Positions 9,601 to 19,666 are shown, counted from the first letter of the stretch. The stretch: DNA of 64,000 nt from Dehalogenimonas lykanthroporepellens BL-DC-9 (GCA_000143165.1 CP002084.1:620001-684000); one strand, 5' to 3'. Numbers and translations are program-made. Notes: a model not told the origin generated them from the letters alone.

Positions 9601-10161
9601 CTACCCTCGTTTTGTACGAGAGCTCAACGGCCTTGGTTGCCAGCGATCATTATCGATAGCTTGTTGAACCCGATCCATAAGCTGTTGCATGTCAGCGTCG
9701 GTGAACCCAAGTAGCTTCAACAATTTTTTCTCTTCTTCTTCGGCTTCAAACCGGGTTTTTTCGCTTTTTACCTGCAGTTCCTTGATAATCCCGGCATCCG
9801 GCACTTTGCCATCTATTCTGTCTTCCATACCTTCGGCTTGAGCAACAGCCCAGGCCAGATAATCGACGTACGCGGCATGCCAGGCAAAAAATAGTGAAGT
9901 GGCTTTATCGGGTACCGATGATATTTCGTCTTTTCGACGCAGAATCTCCGCCGCTGACAAAGCCAGCCGATTGGCCGCATCGAGAAGTCTCTCAAGAGAC
10001 TCTAAATCCTTAGAACCGCGGGGATTGTAGGAGTCAAGAGCAACTGTATAGATACCAGCTTCTTTTTCCTGAAAAGCCTTTATCTTCCACTCTTCGCCGA
10101 TGTAGTCGAGATAGTTAAGAAGTTCGTCCCCCTGTATTTTTTGCCGACCGAAAAAACCCAT
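9601..10161 (-). CDS. Unknown helical protein in the purine operon
   Basis: I do not recognise this 186-residue protein. It is predicted to be soluble and mostly helical, begins MGFFGRQKIQGDELL, and has a strongly charged Glu/Lys segment near residues 140-155 followed by LLGFTDADMQQLMDR. No membrane segment or signal peptide is visible. The ATG at 10161 is chosen over upstream frames because AGGAG lies exactly 7 bases before it. It sits 22 bases after guaA and 27 bases before purD on the same strand, so it is almost certainly cotranscribed with purine genes. Any link to purine metabolism is inference from position only. Confidence 0.8.
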   Translation of the reverse strand: MGFFGRQKIQGDELLNYLDYIGEEWKIKAFQEKEAGIYTVALDSYNPRGSKDLESLERLLDAANRLALSAAEILRRKDEISSVPDKATSLFFAWHAAYVDYLAWAVAQAEGMEDRIDGKVPDAGIIKELQVKSEKTRFEAEEEEKKLLKLLGFTDADMQQLMDRVQQAIDNDRWQPRPLSSRTKRG

Positions 10162-10183
10162 TTTCATTCTCCTGAATCTGGGA

Positions 10184-11860
10184 TTACTCCCATTCGATAG
10201 TTCCCGGCGGTTTGGAGGTAATATCATAAACGACTCGATTGACTCCGGGCACTTCGTTCACTATCCGGTTGGATATCCTTGCCAGCAATTCATATGGCAA
10301 ACGTGCCCAATCAGCTGTCATCGCGTCGTCACTGGTAACGGCCCGGATAGCCACCAGATTGCCATATGTCCGGTAATCCCCCATGACTCCTACACTGCGT
10401 ACATCCGTAATAATGGCGAAACTTTGCCATACCTGTCTGTAAAGCCCGGCTTTTTTAATCTCATGCATCACTATCCAATCGGCGGCTCGAAGCATCTCGA
10501 GTTTTTCCCGATTCACTTCGCCAATTACTCTGATAGCCAAACCCGGCCCAGGGAATGGTTGGCGCCAAACCATTTCTTCCGGCAACCCCAATTCCAATCC
10601 GACTTGTCTAACTTCATCCTTGAACAAATACCGTACCGGCTCGAGCAGTTTCAGCGCCATGTTCTCCGGTAGTCCGCCGACATTGTGATGGCTTTTGATT
10701 TTAGCTGAAGCAGTCCCGACAGAAGCCACGCTTTCGATAACATCCGGATACAATGTGCCTTGGGCTAGAAAATCCACTTGTCCGAGTTTTTTAGCTTCAT
10801 CTTCGAATACGCTGATGAATTCGGCGCCTATAGCCTTTCGTTTCTGTTCAGGGTCTGTGATTCCGGCTAATTTATCCAGGAACCGGTCGGTGGCTTCGAC
10901 GTATACTATGTTCATGCCAAGATTCTGCCGGAAGACCTTAAGCGTCCTTTCGGCTTCTTCACGACGTAATAACCCGTTATTGACAAAAATACACGTCAGC
11001 TGGTCGCCGATAGCGCGATGAATCAGCGTCGCTACAATGGAGGAATCGACGCCACCTGACAAAGCGGCAATAACTTTACCTGAACCAACCTGTTGTTTAA
11101 TACTATGGATGCTTTCGCTGATAAAATTACCAGGCGTCCAGGTAGGCTGGCATTTGCAGATATTCAGCACAAAATTTTTCAATAGTGTTTTTCCGTACGG
11201 TGTATGGGCTACTTCCGGATGAAACTGAAGGCCGTAAATGTTTTGATTATTACCCATGACGGCATAAGGGGAGTGTTCAGTATAAGCAAGAGAAACGAAG
11301 CCTGGCGGCATTTTTTCCACCCGGTCGCCATGGCTCATCCAGGCGGCAGAAGCTTCTGGCAGCTCTTTAAAGAACGGGTCGTGCGGCTCACTTAAATGAA
11401 GCACGGAATGACCATATTCTCTTGCCTGACCTTCGGCAACCAGGCCACCCAACTGCTGAGTAATAAGTTGCATACCGTAGCAGACGCCCAACACCGGTAG
11501 TTTACTTTCATAGATATAAGCCGGTGCCATCGGAGCTCCGGGTGAATAGACACTGGCCGGCCCCCCGGAAAGAATGAAACCCTTTGGATTCAAATGGGCT
11601 ATTTGTTCCCAGCTAGTATCGTGGGGAACCAATTCGCAATAGACGTTCAATTCCCGGATTCTTCGGGCAATGAGCAGTGAGTACTGAGAACCAAAGTCGA
11701 AAATGACGATGGACTCTCTTGAAGCGCCTGAAACAGCTTCGCCTGTTTCAGGCTTTCCCTTGGTGTGTTTGGCGATCTCAAGATACGTTGATATTTCGAT
11801 GTCGCCAGATGTGGCTACACGATAGCTTTCGGTAGGGTTAAGCTCGTCTTTTTCTGTCAT
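10184..11860 (-). CDS. guaA: GMP synthase (glutamine-hydrolysing)
   Basis: GuaA converts XMP to GMP with ATP and glutamine. The class I glutaminase domain is first: [25 protein letters not shown] with the nucleophilic Cys, and GLQFHPEV with the catalytic His. The PP-loop ATP pyrophosphatase follows ([15 protein letters not shown]), then the dimerisation domain ending KPPGTIEWE. The protein carries about 40 extra residues before the glutaminase domain. I place the start at the ATG at 11860 (MTEKDEL) because a TATACT box ends exactly 6 bases upstream; an in-frame ATG at 11884 is the alternative. It is the first gene of the purine operon. Confidence 0.93.
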   Translation of the reverse strand: MTEKDELNPTESYRVATSGDIEISTYLEIAKHTKGKPETGEAVSGASRESIVIFDFGSQYSLLIARRIRELNVYCELVPHDTSWEQIAHLNPKGFILSGGPASVYSPGAPMAPAYIYESKLPVLGVCYGMQLITQQLGGLVAEGQAREYGHSVLHLSEPHDPFFKELPEASAAWMSHGDRVEKMPPGFVSLAYTEHSPYAVMGNNQNIYGLQFHPEVAHTPYGKTLLKNFVLNICKCQPTWTPGNFISESIHSIKQQVGSGKVIAALSGGVDSSIVATLIHRAIGDQLTCIFVNNGLLRREEAERTLKVFRQNLGMNIVYVEATDRFLDKLAGITDPEQKRKAIGAEFISVFEDEAKKLGQVDFLAQGTLYPDVIESVASVGTASAKIKSHHNVGGLPENMALKLLEPVRYLFKDEVRQVGLELGLPEEMVWRQPFPGPGLAIRVIGEVNREKLEMLRAADWIVMHEIKKAGLYRQVWQSFAIITDVRSVGVMGDYRTYGNLVAIRAVTSDDAMTADWARLPYELLARISNRIVNEVPGVNRVVYDITSKPPGTIEWE

Positions 11861-11866
11861 TTCAAT

Positions 11867-11903
11867 AGTATAAAAGATTATCATTCTGATATACTAGCGT
11901 CAA
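11867..11903 (-). promoter_or_regulatory. guaA (purine operon) promoter
   Basis: On the minus strand, TTGACG (11898-11903) is separated by 17 bases from TAATCT (11875-11880). A second box, TATACT (11867-11872), lies closer to the gene and would place the transcript start at the ATG at 11860. Either choice gives a leader of 0 to about 8 bases without a ribosome binding site. Confidence 0.5.
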
Positions 11904-11960
11904 GAATGAACGCACCTTCCTCACCCGACTTGTTTTCCCATTAATTTGTCAGTAATCAAC

Positions 11961-12563
11961 ATGGAGTCAAAACTGAAAACCGCTACACAAATTCTGGTGG
12001 ATGGGGGAATAGTCGCTTTTCCTACCGATACTGTTTATTGCCTGGCTGCCGCAATCTGCCATGAATCAGCCATCGAAAGAATATTCCAGATAAAAGGTCG
12101 CCAGACCACCAAGGCTTTACCCGTACTGGTTGCGGATAGTATTCAGATGCGCCAGGTGGCCGAAGTATCTTCGGTCGCAGAAATGCTGGTGAGGCGTTTC
12201 ATGCCCGGCGCTCTGACTCTCATTCTTCCAAAAAAGCCTTTAGTACCTGATTTGGTGACCGGCGGCAAGCCCACCGTTGCAGTTCGGATTCCCGGACACA
12301 CTTTGGCTTTATATTTGATAAAGGCAGTTGGAAGTCCGTTAACTGGAACCAGCGCCAATTTGAGTGGCCGAGGGAGTGTTACAACTGCTATGGAGGTTGA
12401 ATCTCAGATAGGGGGAAGAATTGACTCAATCGTTGACGGCGGTCTATGTCCTGGAGGTATCGAATCGACCATTGTCGATTTGACTGGCCTAACCCCTCGG
12501 CTTGTTCGATCAGGTGCTGTACCCAAAGAAGAAATCGAAAAAATAATAGGTAATATACAGTGA
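11961..12563 (+). CDS. tsaC: Threonylcarbamoyl-AMP synthase (TsaC/YrdC family)
   Basis: This family makes threonylcarbamoyl-AMP from threonine, bicarbonate and ATP for the t6A37 modification of ANN-decoding tRNAs. The single YrdC domain of about 200 residues matches TsaC; the longer C-terminal domain of Sua5 is missing. Motifs are GIVAFPTDTVYCLAA, IKGRQTTKALPVLV, PGALTLILPK, VAVRIPGH and TGTSANLSG. I prefer the ATG at 11961, although an in-frame TTG at 11946 cannot be excluded; neither has an obvious ribosome binding site. It is transcribed divergently from guaA and overlaps rpiB by four bases. Confidence 0.85.
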   Translation: MESKLKTATQILVDGGIVAFPTDTVYCLAAAICHESAIERIFQIKGRQTTKALPVLVADSIQMRQVAEVSSVAEMLVRRFMPGALTLILPKKPLVPDLVTGGKPTVAVRIPGHTLALYLIKAVGSPLTGTSANLSGRGSVTTAMEVESQIGGRIDSIVDGGLCPGGIESTIVDLTGLTPRLVRSGAVPKEEIEKIIGNIQ

Positions 12564-12985
12564 AAATTGCCATCGGAAATGATCACAGAGGATACGAACT
12601 GAAAAAGAAAATAATAACCTGGTTGGCGCACAATGGCTATGAAGTAACCGATTATGGAACATCTGTTTCGGAATCCGTAGACTATCCGGATTATGCCCAC
12701 AGTGTCGCAGATGCCGTCAGTTCCAAAAAGGCCGACCGGGGAATTCTGATATGTGGTACAGGTATAGGCATGAGTATAACAGCCAACAAGCATCAGGGGA
12801 TCCGCGCCGCACTATGTTATAAGCCCGAATATGCTTTGCTTACTCGCAAGCACAACGATGCCAATCTCTTATGCTTGGGGGAATTGAACGGAGATGACCT
12901 GAACCTGGATGTGGTCAGGGTTTTCTTTGAAACCGAGTTCGAAGGCGGTCGGCACCTTCCTCGGATTAAGAAAATCGAGGCCTGA
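12560..12985 (+). CDS. rpiB: Ribose-5-phosphate isomerase B
   Basis: RpiB interconverts ribulose 5-phosphate and ribose 5-phosphate, feeding PRPP for the nucleotide and histidine genes nearby. Visible motifs are AIGNDHRGYELK at the N-terminus (phosphate and substrate binding), DYPDYAHSVADAV, ICGTGIGMSITANK containing the active-site Cys, and RKHNDANLLCLG. The 141-residue length is typical. The GTG start overlaps the tsaC stop (GTGA). LacA/LacB isomerases are related, but there is no galactose context. Confidence 0.93.
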   Translation: MKIAIGNDHRGYELKKKIITWLAHNGYEVTDYGTSVSESVDYPDYAHSVADAVSSKKADRGILICGTGIGMSITANKHQGIRAALCYKPEYALLTRKHNDANLLCLGELNGDDLNLDVVRVFFETEFEGGRHLPRIKKIEA

Positions 12986-13057
12986 TTGTTGTTTCATTCA
13001 ATCGTATTTTCTTGATAATTTATCGTACCTGTGATAAGGTTACAAATACTATTTTAT

Positions 13058-13079
13058 CCGTCCGGTCAGGGCGGTTTTT
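13058..13079 (+). terminator. Hairpin with T-tract just upstream of ilvD
   Basis: CCGTCC (13058-13063) pairs with GGGCGG (13069-13074), one G-T wobble, around the loop GGTCA and is followed by five T. It lies 73 bases after rpiB and only 15 bases before the ilvD ATG. It could terminate rpiB transcripts or attenuate ilvD. Confidence 0.5.
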
Positions 13080-13094
13080 GATTAGGTGATCCTC

Positions 13095-14762
13095 ATGAAA
13101 AGTGATTCCATAAAAACAGGCATTGAGCGAGCGCCCCATCGTTCTTTGTTGCGTTCTTTGGGTTTGTCAACTTCTGATTTTTCAAAACCGTTTATCGGCA
13201 TTGTTAACAGCTTCACAGACGTTGTACCCGGGCATCAGCATTTACGTAGCATAGGGGAAGAGGTTAAGCAGGGGATCGTTCAGAGGGGTGGTGTTCCATT
13301 CGAATTCAATACCATCGCCGTCTGCGATGGTTTGGCTATGAATCATCAGGGGATGAAGTATAGTCTGGCTTCAAGGGAATTGGTTGCGGATACCGTTGAG
13401 GTGATGGCTCAGGCGCACGCATTTGATGGCTTGGTTTTCATACCGAATTGTGACAAAGTCGTTCCCGGTATGCTGATGGCCGCAGTAAGATTGAATATTC
13501 CAGCAGTATTTGTCAGTGGCGGCCCGATGCTTGCCGGGAAAATGCTGAAAAATGGCCAGATTGTTAAAGTTGATTTGAATTCTGTTTTCGAAGCGGTAGG
13601 TAGTCTTTTGAACGGAAATCTGACTCATCAAGAGTTGGAGGAAATTGAAATCCACGCCTGTCCGGGTTGCGGTTCATGCTCCGGTCTGTTTACTGCTAAT
13701 ACCATGAATTGTCTTACCGAAGTTCTCGGGTTGGGCTTGCCGGGAAATGGTACCATCCCGGCCACCGACGCCCGGCGATTTGCTCTGGCAAGGTCAGCCG
13801 GTGGAACAATCATGGATTTGATTGGTCAGAATTTACGTCCGCGTGATATAGTTACGCAGAAAGCTATCGATAATGCTTTCATAGTAGACGTAGCCCTTGG
13901 AGGCTCAAGTAATTCCGTACTGCATCTTACAGCTATTGCTAACGAAGCCGGCATTGATTACCCATTGGCAAATATCAACAAAATAAGTGACTGTACTCCC
14001 TGCCTTTGCACGATTAGACCTGCAGGATCGGATCATATCGAAGATCTGGATAGGGCTGGCGGTATACCTTCGGTTATGAAGGAATTAAAGCATCTTCTCA
14101 ATTCCGATGCTCTGACTGTTTATGGCGGCATTATTGGAGATGTTATCAAAGATGCTACTGTAGCCGATGGTAGCGTCATAAGGCACTACGATTTGCCGGT
14201 CTCAAATACTGGCGGTATCTCGATACTATTCGGGAATATAGCCCCTGATGGAGCGGTCGTTAAACGATCTGCTGTCGCCGCGGAGATGATGGTTCACTCA
14301 GGACCGGTCAGGGTTTTTGACAGCGAAGATGAAGCCACAGCCGGCATAAAATCAGGTGCTATCAAACCCGGTGATGTAGTAGTTATCCGCTACGAAGGCC
14401 CCAGGGGTGGTCCCGGTATGAGAGAAATGCTGACACCGACTTCCATGCTTGCCGGCATGGGTTTGGACACGTCAGTTGCTCTGATCACGGACGGAAGATT
14501 TTCCGGCGCGACAAGAGGCGCGGCTATAGGGCATGCCGCTCCGGAAGCGGCTCTTAACGGCCCCATAGCCGCTCTTAAAGAAGGGGATATTGTTGACATA
14601 AATATTCCTGAACATTCGCTGAATGTGCGATTAAGCTCTTCTGAAATCAAAGAAAGGCTCCAAAACTTACCTATTTTCACGCCTCGTGTTAAAAACGGAT
14701 ATTTGAAACGTTACGCCGCCATGGTTACCTCTGCCAGCCGTGGAGCTGTCTTTGCCGACTAG
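13095..14762 (+). CDS. ilvD: Dihydroxy-acid dehydratase
   Basis: IlvD dehydrates dihydroxy-isovalerate and dihydroxy-methylvalerate to the keto acids that precede valine, leucine and isoleucine. The 555-residue protein has the Fe-S cysteine motifs [13 protein letters not shown] and [18 protein letters not shown], plus [13 protein letters not shown] and the C-terminal [19 protein letters not shown]. The ATG at 13095 is used because AGGTGA lies 5 bases before it; an in-frame GTG at 13086 would overlap that site. It opens the branched-chain amino acid cluster and is followed 9 bases later by ilvB. Confidence 0.96.
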   Translation: MKSDSIKTGIERAPHRSLLRSLGLSTSDFSKPFIGIVNSFTDVVPGHQHLRSIGEEVKQGIVQRGGVPFEFNTIAVCDGLAMNHQGMKYSLASRELVADTVEVMAQAHAFDGLVFIPNCDKVVPGMLMAAVRLNIPAVFVSGGPMLAGKMLKNGQIVKVDLNSVFEAVGSLLNGNLTHQELEEIEIHACPGCGSCSGLFTANTMNCLTEVLGLGLPGNGTIPATDARRFALARSAGGTIMDLIGQNLRPRDIVTQKAIDNAFIVDVALGGSSNSVLHLTAIANEAGIDYPLANINKISDCTPCLCTIRPAGSDHIEDLDRAGGIPSVMKELKHLLNSDALTVYGGIIGDVIKDATVADGSVIRHYDLPVSNTGGISILFGNIAPDGAVVKRSAVAAEMMVHSGPVRVFDSEDEATAGIKSGAIKPGDVVVIRYEGPRGGPGMREMLTPTSMLAGMGLDTSVALITDGRFSGATRGAAIGHAAPEAALNGPIAALKEGDIVDINIPEHSLNVRLSSSEIKERLQNLPIFTPRVKNGYLKRYAAMVTSASRGAVFAD

Positions 14763-14771
14763 GAGAACGTG

Positions 14772-16460
14772 ATGAAACAGACTGGCTCTCAAATATTGTG
14801 TGAAAGCTTATTGAAAGAAGGGGTTGATACCATTTTTGGTTATCCCGGAGGACAGGTATTGCCTCTTTATCACACACTGACCGATTTTCCGGCTTTAAGA
14901 CATATACTTGTCAGGCATGAACAGGGCGCGGTGCATGCCGCCGACGCTTATGCCCGGGTTACCGGCAAGGCAGGGGTCTGCCTGGCTACCTCCGGACCTG
15001 GAGCGACTAATCTGGTTACCGGTTTGGCCAACGCCCACATTGACTCGGTTCCTGTTGTGGCGATTACCGGGCAGGTACCCTTAAACATGATAGGCAGAGA
15101 CGCCTTCCAGGAAGCGGATATCACCGGCATTACCCTTCCAGTGACCAAGCATAATTTTCTGGTTATGGACGTCAATGAACTGGCCCGCACCATAAAAGAG
15201 GCTTTTTATATAGCTACTTCTGGCCGTCCCGGTCCGGTCCTGGTTGACTTGCCTCGTGATATTCAACAGGCGACAGGAGAATTTCACTATCCAACCCGGT
15301 TAAATCTGCCCGGGTACAAACCGAATAAAATCGGCAATCCTTTGCAGATAAAAAAAGCCGCAAGTCTTATTGCTGAAGCTTCTAAACCGGTTATTATCGC
15401 CGGCCATGGCGTTCGTATCTCCCGAGCTTATCAGGAATTGAAGTCATTAGCGGAGATAACGGATATACCGGTTGTAACTACTTTGTTGGGTGTATCAAGC
15501 TTTCCGGAAACTCACCGGTTGTCATTTGGGATGATAGGCATGCATGGGCTTGCCTGGGGGAATATGGCAATAACCTCAGCTGATTTAGTCATTGCCATCG
15601 GCATGAGATTCGATGACCGTGCTACCGGAAAAATAAGTTCCTTCGCCCCCAATGCCAAGATAATCCATATCGATATCGATCCCGCTGAAGTGGGCAAAAA
15701 CATTAAAGTAGATATTCCGATTGTCGGTGATGTCAAAACTGTTCTGGGTGAGCTCAACAAGGAAATCCAACCCGGCAACCATCAGCAATGGATAGACACT
15801 ATTCAGACATGGAAAAAGGATTATCCTTCGGGTTACGACATACGGGACACCGAAAGTGTTCTTCCACAATATGTGATTCGGCAAATCTGGGAAAAGACAG
15901 CCAACCAAGCCACTGTGGTCACCGGTGTCGGTCAGCACCAGATGTTTGCCGCTTTGCACTATTTTTACGATAAACCCAACAGTTTCATAACTTCCGGTGG
16001 GCTGGGAACCATGGGGTTTGAATTGCCTGCCGCTCTTGGGGCACAAACCGGGTTGCCTGGGGAAACCGTCTGGTGTATTGCTGGCGACGGAAGTTTTCAG
16101 ATGACAGTCCAGGAGTTAGGTACGATAACTCAAGAGAACGCCCCTGTTAAAATAGCGATATTGAACAACGGATATCTTGGCATGGTCAGACAGTGGCAGG
16201 AGTTGTTTTACGACCGGAATTACTCCGCGACCCCTCTCTGGTGCCCTGATTTCATAAAGATAGCCGAAGCATATTGCATACCCGCAATTAATGTAACCAG
16301 AAAATCCGAGGTGGGGTCGGCTATAGAAAAAGCCATGGCTGTAGATGGGCCGTTCATTATTAATTTTGTTGTCGAGCCGGAAGAGAATGTTTACCCGATG
16401 GTGCCACCTGGAGCTGGCATTAACCAGATACTTCATGAACCCCGGAAGGAGGACCGTTGA
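14772..16460 (+). CDS. ilvB: Acetolactate synthase large subunit
   Basis: IlvB is the thiamine-diphosphate catalytic subunit that makes acetolactate from pyruvate or acetohydroxybutyrate from pyruvate and 2-oxobutyrate. Motifs are FGYPGGQVLPLYH, RHEQGAVHAADAYAR with the ThDP-activating Glu, LATSGPGATNLVTGLANA, and the ThDP/Mg box running from AGDGSFQMT to ILNNGYLGMVRQWQ. At 562 residues it has the usual length. AGGAG lies 6 bases upstream of the ATG at 14772. The small subunit gene follows with a TGATG overlap, which confirms the biosynthetic enzyme rather than another ThDP enzyme. Confidence 0.96.
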   Translation: MKQTGSQILCESLLKEGVDTIFGYPGGQVLPLYHTLTDFPALRHILVRHEQGAVHAADAYARVTGKAGVCLATSGPGATNLVTGLANAHIDSVPVVAITGQVPLNMIGRDAFQEADITGITLPVTKHNFLVMDVNELARTIKEAFYIATSGRPGPVLVDLPRDIQQATGEFHYPTRLNLPGYKPNKIGNPLQIKKAASLIAEASKPVIIAGHGVRISRAYQELKSLAEITDIPVVTTLLGVSSFPETHRLSFGMIGMHGLAWGNMAITSADLVIAIGMRFDDRATGKISSFAPNAKIIHIDIDPAEVGKNIKVDIPIVGDVKTVLGELNKEIQPGNHQQWIDTIQTWKKDYPSGYDIRDTESVLPQYVIRQIWEKTANQATVVTGVGQHQMFAALHYFYDKPNSFITSGGLGTMGFELPAALGAQTGLPGETVWCIAGDGSFQMTVQELGTITQENAPVKIAILNNGYLGMVRQWQELFYDRNYSATPLWCPDFIKIAEAYCIPAINVTRKSEVGSAIEKAMAVDGPFIINFVVEPEENVYPMVPPGAGINQILHEPRKEDR

Positions 16461-16969
16461 TGGCCGCCAATAAGCATACCATCGTCGCGCTGGTCGCCAA
16501 TCGTCCAGGTGTTCTGAATCGTATGGCCAGTCTCTTTCGGCGAAGGGGCTTTAATATTGATTCCATTGCCGTTGGCCATTCGGAGACCCCGAATCTGTCC
16601 AGAATGACAATTGTTGCCGATGGAACAACAACGCAGGTCGAACAGATTCGCAAGCAGGTGGAAAAAATAATCGATGTTATCCGAGTCCAGGACATTACTT
16701 CCCAGAACATTGTGTCACGAGAACTGGCTCTCATTAAAGTCAAGGCAACCGCGGACAATCGCTCTGAAATAATGCAGATTGTCGATATCTTCCGAGCCAA
16801 GATCGTCGATGTTTCCGCTGATTCTGTTATGGTCGAAGCCACCGGAGATGAGGAGAAAATAGATTCTCTGTATAATTTACTAAAACCATTTGGCATAAAA
16901 GAAATGACTCGAACCGGGCGTATCGCAATGCCACGTGGTGAACAACTCTTGCGTAAATTTGAAAATTAA
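16460..16969 (+). CDS. ilvN: Acetolactate synthase small (regulatory) subunit
   Basis: This is the ACT-domain subunit that activates IlvB and confers feedback inhibition by valine. The 169-residue protein starts HTIVALVANRPGVLNRMA, with the FRRRGFNIDSIAVGHSE segment of the ACT fold and a C-terminal domain ending in FGIKEMTRTGRIAM. The strong site GGAAGGAGG ends 7 bases before the ATG at 16460. Its length matches the IlvN/IlvH class with a C-terminal domain. ilvC follows after 21 bases. Confidence 0.94.
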   Translation: MAANKHTIVALVANRPGVLNRMASLFRRRGFNIDSIAVGHSETPNLSRMTIVADGTTTQVEQIRKQVEKIIDVIRVQDITSQNIVSRELALIKVKATADNRSEIMQIVDIFRAKIVDVSADSVMVEATGDEEKIDSLYNLLKPFGIKEMTRTGRIAMPRGEQLLRKFEN

Positions 16970-16990
16970 GATTTAGAAAGAGGATATTCA

Positions 16991-17995
16991 ATGGCTGTTA
17001 TTTATTACGAAAAAGACTGTAATCCTGAATTGCTGGCAGACAAGGTAATCGGAATTATCGGGTATGGATCACAAGGTCACGCTCATGCTCAGAATTTAAG
17101 AGACAGTGGGTTGAAAGTAATCGTCGGCGGACGTCCGACTTCTCCAACCTGCACTCAAGCCGCCGACGATGGGTTTGAGGTTCTTTCCAATTCCGAAATG
17201 GCGAAAAAGGCCGATGTTATTATGGTTCTGGCACCTGATCAGGTTCAAGCCAGCGTGTATAGAGAAGATATAGAACCGAACCTCCGTCCGGGCATGACCT
17301 TGATGTTCGCCCACGGGTTCAACATCCATTTCAACCAGATATTACCGCCTGATACTATTGACGTGGTTATGATTGCGCCCAAAGGGCCAGGACACATGGT
17401 AAGGCAAGTGTATACCGAGGGTGGTGGAGTTCCCGCGCTGATTGCGGTGTTTCAGGATGCTACTGGTAAGGCGAAAGACATTGCGTTATCGTATGCGCGT
17501 GGAATCGGGGCCGCAAGAGCCGGTGTGTTGGAAACTACCTTTGCTGAAGAAACTGAAACTGACTTGTTTGGAGAACAGGCTGTATTGTGCGGTGGTACCG
17601 CGGCGTTGGTTAAAGCCGGGTTTGAAACTCTTGTAGAAGCAGGGTATCAACCTGAAGTTGCATATTTTGAATGTCTGCACGAATTGAAGCTGATAGTTGA
17701 CCTGATGTATAAAGGCGGCTTACGTTATATGCGTTATTCTGTAAGTGATACCGCTGAATATGGCGATTATGTAACCGGCCCACGTATCATAAATGACGAA
17801 ACTAAAGACGAAATGTGGCGAGTTTTGTCTGAAATACAGGATGGGACTTTCGCCAGAGAGTGGATTCTGGAGAACCAGGCCGGCAAACCACATTTCAACG
17901 CCACGCGTCGTATCGAGGCGGCTCACCCTATTGAAATTGTGGGGGAGCAGTTACGGAGTATGATGAGTTGGTTAAACAAACCGAAGAAACAATAG
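16991..17995 (+). CDS. ilvC: Ketol-acid reductoisomerase
   Basis: IlvC isomerises and reduces acetolactate and acetohydroxybutyrate with NAD(P)H and Mg2+. It is a class I (short) enzyme of 334 residues. The Rossmann motif [20 protein letters not shown] is present, and the following loop [10 protein letters not shown] would decide NADH or NADPH preference. [41 protein letters not shown] and [17 protein letters not shown] carry the acidic metal ligands. The gene is followed by 130 bases containing the putative leader peptide and hairpin before leuA. Confidence 0.96.
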   Translation: MAVIYYEKDCNPELLADKVIGIIGYGSQGHAHAQNLRDSGLKVIVGGRPTSPTCTQAADDGFEVLSNSEMAKKADVIMVLAPDQVQASVYREDIEPNLRPGMTLMFAHGFNIHFNQILPPDTIDVVMIAPKGPGHMVRQVYTEGGGVPALIAVFQDATGKAKDIALSYARGIGAARAGVLETTFAEETETDLFGEQAVLCGGTAALVKAGFETLVEAGYQPEVAYFECLHELKLIVDLMYKGGLRYMRYSVSDTAEYGDYVTGPRIINDETKDEMWRVLSEIQDGTFAREWILENQAGKPHFNATRRIEAAHPIEIVGEQLRSMMSWLNKPKKQ

Positions 17996-18017
17996 CGGTA
18001 ATAGAACCGGTACAGCT

Positions 18018-18071
18018 ATGATTGATATAATCCGGATAATCCTCATCCTTAGCTACCCCTCTTCCTGGTAG
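18018..18071 (+). CDS. Putative Ile/Leu-rich leader peptide before leuA
   Basis: A 17-codon frame reads [17 protein letters not shown] and then TAG. Six of 17 residues are Ile (three different codons) and two are Leu. It ends inside the loop and 3' arm of the strong hairpin at 18054-18082. The arrangement of regulatory codons followed by a hairpin is what a ribosome-mediated attenuator of branched-chain amino acid genes would show. There is no clear ribosome binding site before the ATG, and a TATAAT box lies inside the frame, so translation is uncertain. Confidence 0.4.
   Translation: MIDIIRIILILSYPSSW
18023..18031 (+). promoter_or_regulatory. Extended -10 box upstream of leuA
   Basis: TGATATAAT is a perfect extended -10 sequence. 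No good -35 box is found 16-18 bases upstream. If used, transcription would begin near 18038, so the mRNA would contain the whole hairpin at 18054-18082 but not the leader peptide start. Confidence 0.35.
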
Positions 18072-18082
18072 GGAGAGGGGTA
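18054..18082 (+). terminator. Strong 13-bp hairpin between ilvC and leuA
   Basis: TACCCCTCTTCCT (18054-18066) pairs with AGGGAGAGGGGTA (18070-18082), 13 pairs with one G-T wobble and a three-base loop. Only a short TTT follows, so as a terminator it is incomplete. Its 3' arm is purine-rich like a ribosome binding site and lies 3 bases before an in-frame GTG at 18086, an alternative leuA start. Confidence 0.6.
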
Positions 18083-18124
18083 TTTGTGGCTTTACCTGAT
18101 CAAGAAACGGAGGATATTCGGAAT

Positions 18125-19666
18125 ATGAATAAATTAAAAATTTTCGACACTACATTGCGCGACGGTGAACAGGCTGCCGGCGCAACTTTGAACATTCAGG
18201 AAAAACTGGAAATTGCCCGCGCTCTTGAGGCTCTGGGCGTTGACATCATCGAGGGAGGCTTTCCAGTCACCTCTTCCGGGGATTTTGAAGCTGTCAGGCG
18301 TATCGCCAATGAAATTCGCGGCTGTACCATATGCGGATTAGCCAGGGCTAACCCAAAAGATATCGATAGCGCCTTCGAAGCCTTGAAAAAGGCCGCTGAC
18401 CCACGGATTCACGTTTTTATTTCCTCATCGGAAGTCCATATGGTGCACCAATTGAAAAAAAGCCGCGATGAGGTTCTTCAACTAGCTCGGGACATGGTGA
18501 AAAGAGCCCGAAGTTATGTGAGTGATGTAGAATTTTCTCCAATGGATGCTTCTCGTTCTGATCCGGAATTTCTTTACGCGTTGTTGCAGGCGGTCATAGA
18601 GGCCGGAGCCACAACCTTGAATATTCCCGATACGGTTGGCTACGCCATGCCGGCCGAATTCGGGGAGTTGATAAATGGAATCAATAAACGTGTTGAAGGG
18701 GTAGAGCGCGCAGTTATCAGCGTACATTGTCACGACGATCTGGGGCTGTCTGTTGCCAATTCTCTTGAGGCCATAAAAAATGGAGCCAGACAAGTCGAGT
18801 GTACCGTCAACGGTATAGGCGAACGGGCTGGCAACGCAGCCCTGGAAGAATTGGTAATGGCGATTCGCACTCGTTCTGATTATTATGAGGTCACTACAGA
18901 TATTAACACCGAATTGATCTATCCGACCTCTCGACTGGTCAGCCAGCGGACCGGTTTTTCGGTGCAACCTAATAAAGCAGTAGTCGGCGCCAACGCTTTC
19001 AGACATCAGTCAGGCATTCATCAAGATGGTGTTATAAAAATGCCGAAAACCTACGAAATTATGGACCCGCGTAGTGTTGGAGTGCCGTCTTCTTCTCTCG
19101 TATTGGGCAAACTATCCGGTCGTCATGCCTTCAGAGAGCGTTTGGCTCAGCTTGGATACAATCTGGCAGAAGTGGATTTTGACCGAACCTTTGCCGCGTT
19201 CAAGGAACTAGCCGACAAGAAAAAGGAAGTTGCTGACAAGGATATTGAATCGCTTGTAGCCGAAGGACAGCGGACAGTAAAGGAAGCTTATCACCTCGAC
19301 CGAATTCAAGTGTCCTGCGGCGACCGGGGGGTACCTACCGCCGCTGTCAGACTTATCGACCCTGATGGGAAAATATTGGAAGATGCCGCTTTGGGTACCG
19401 GACCTGTCGACGCCGTATATAAAGCCATCAACCGGTTGGTGGGGGTGCCGAATCAACTGACTGAGTTTTCGGTAACCTCTATCACTGCAGGCATTGACGC
19501 TATTGGTGAGGTATTCATACGTATTGAAAGCGAAGGCATTTCTTATTCAGGTCGTGGTGCCGATACTGACATCATCGTTTCGAGTGCTAAGGCATACATG
19601 AATGCCTTGAACAGATTGCTTGTATTTCAAGGAATCAAACAAGTAAGTGAACAGGGTTCCAAATAG
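18125..19666 (+). CDS. leuA: 2-isopropylmalate synthase
   Basis: LeuA condenses acetyl-CoA with 2-oxoisovalerate, the committed step of leucine synthesis. The HMGL-type TIM barrel opens with [17 protein letters not shown] and contains [16 protein letters not shown] with metal-binding histidines and [15 protein letters not shown]. The C-terminal regulatory LeuA dimer domain is present, giving 513 residues. I place the start at the ATG at 18125, which matches the family and has GGAGG 11 bases upstream. A GTG at 18086 would add 13 unconserved residues. The stop is followed directly by the MgtC-like gene. Confidence 0.94.
   Translation: MNKLKIFDTTLRDGEQAAGATLNIQEKLEIARALEALGVDIIEGGFPVTSSGDFEAVRRIANEIRGCTICGLARANPKDIDSAFEALKKAADPRIHVFISSSEVHMVHQLKKSRDEVLQLARDMVKRARSYVSDVEFSPMDASRSDPEFLYALLQAVIEAGATTLNIPDTVGYAMPAEFGELINGINKRVEGVERAVISVHCHDDLGLSVANSLEAIKNGARQVECTVNGIGERAGNAALEELVMAIRTRSDYYEVTTDINTELIYPTSRLVSQRTGFSVQPNKAVVGANAFRHQSGIHQDGVIKMPKTYEIMDPRSVGVPSSSLVLGKLSGRHAFRERLAQLGYNLAEVDFDRTFAAFKELADKKKEVADKDIESLVAEGQRTVKEAYHLDRIQVSCGDRGVPTAAVRLIDPDGKILEDAALGTGPVDAVYKAINRLVGVPNQLTEFSVTSITAGIDAIGEVFIRIESEGISYSGRGADTDIIVSSAKAYMNALNRLLVFQGIKQVSEQGSK

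Noticed and set aside
12986-13015. A possible leader peptide before ilvD (TTG TTG start, residues LFHSIVFS)
   Set aside because: Only nine codons and few branched-chain codons; not distinguishable from chance, unlike the frame before leuA.
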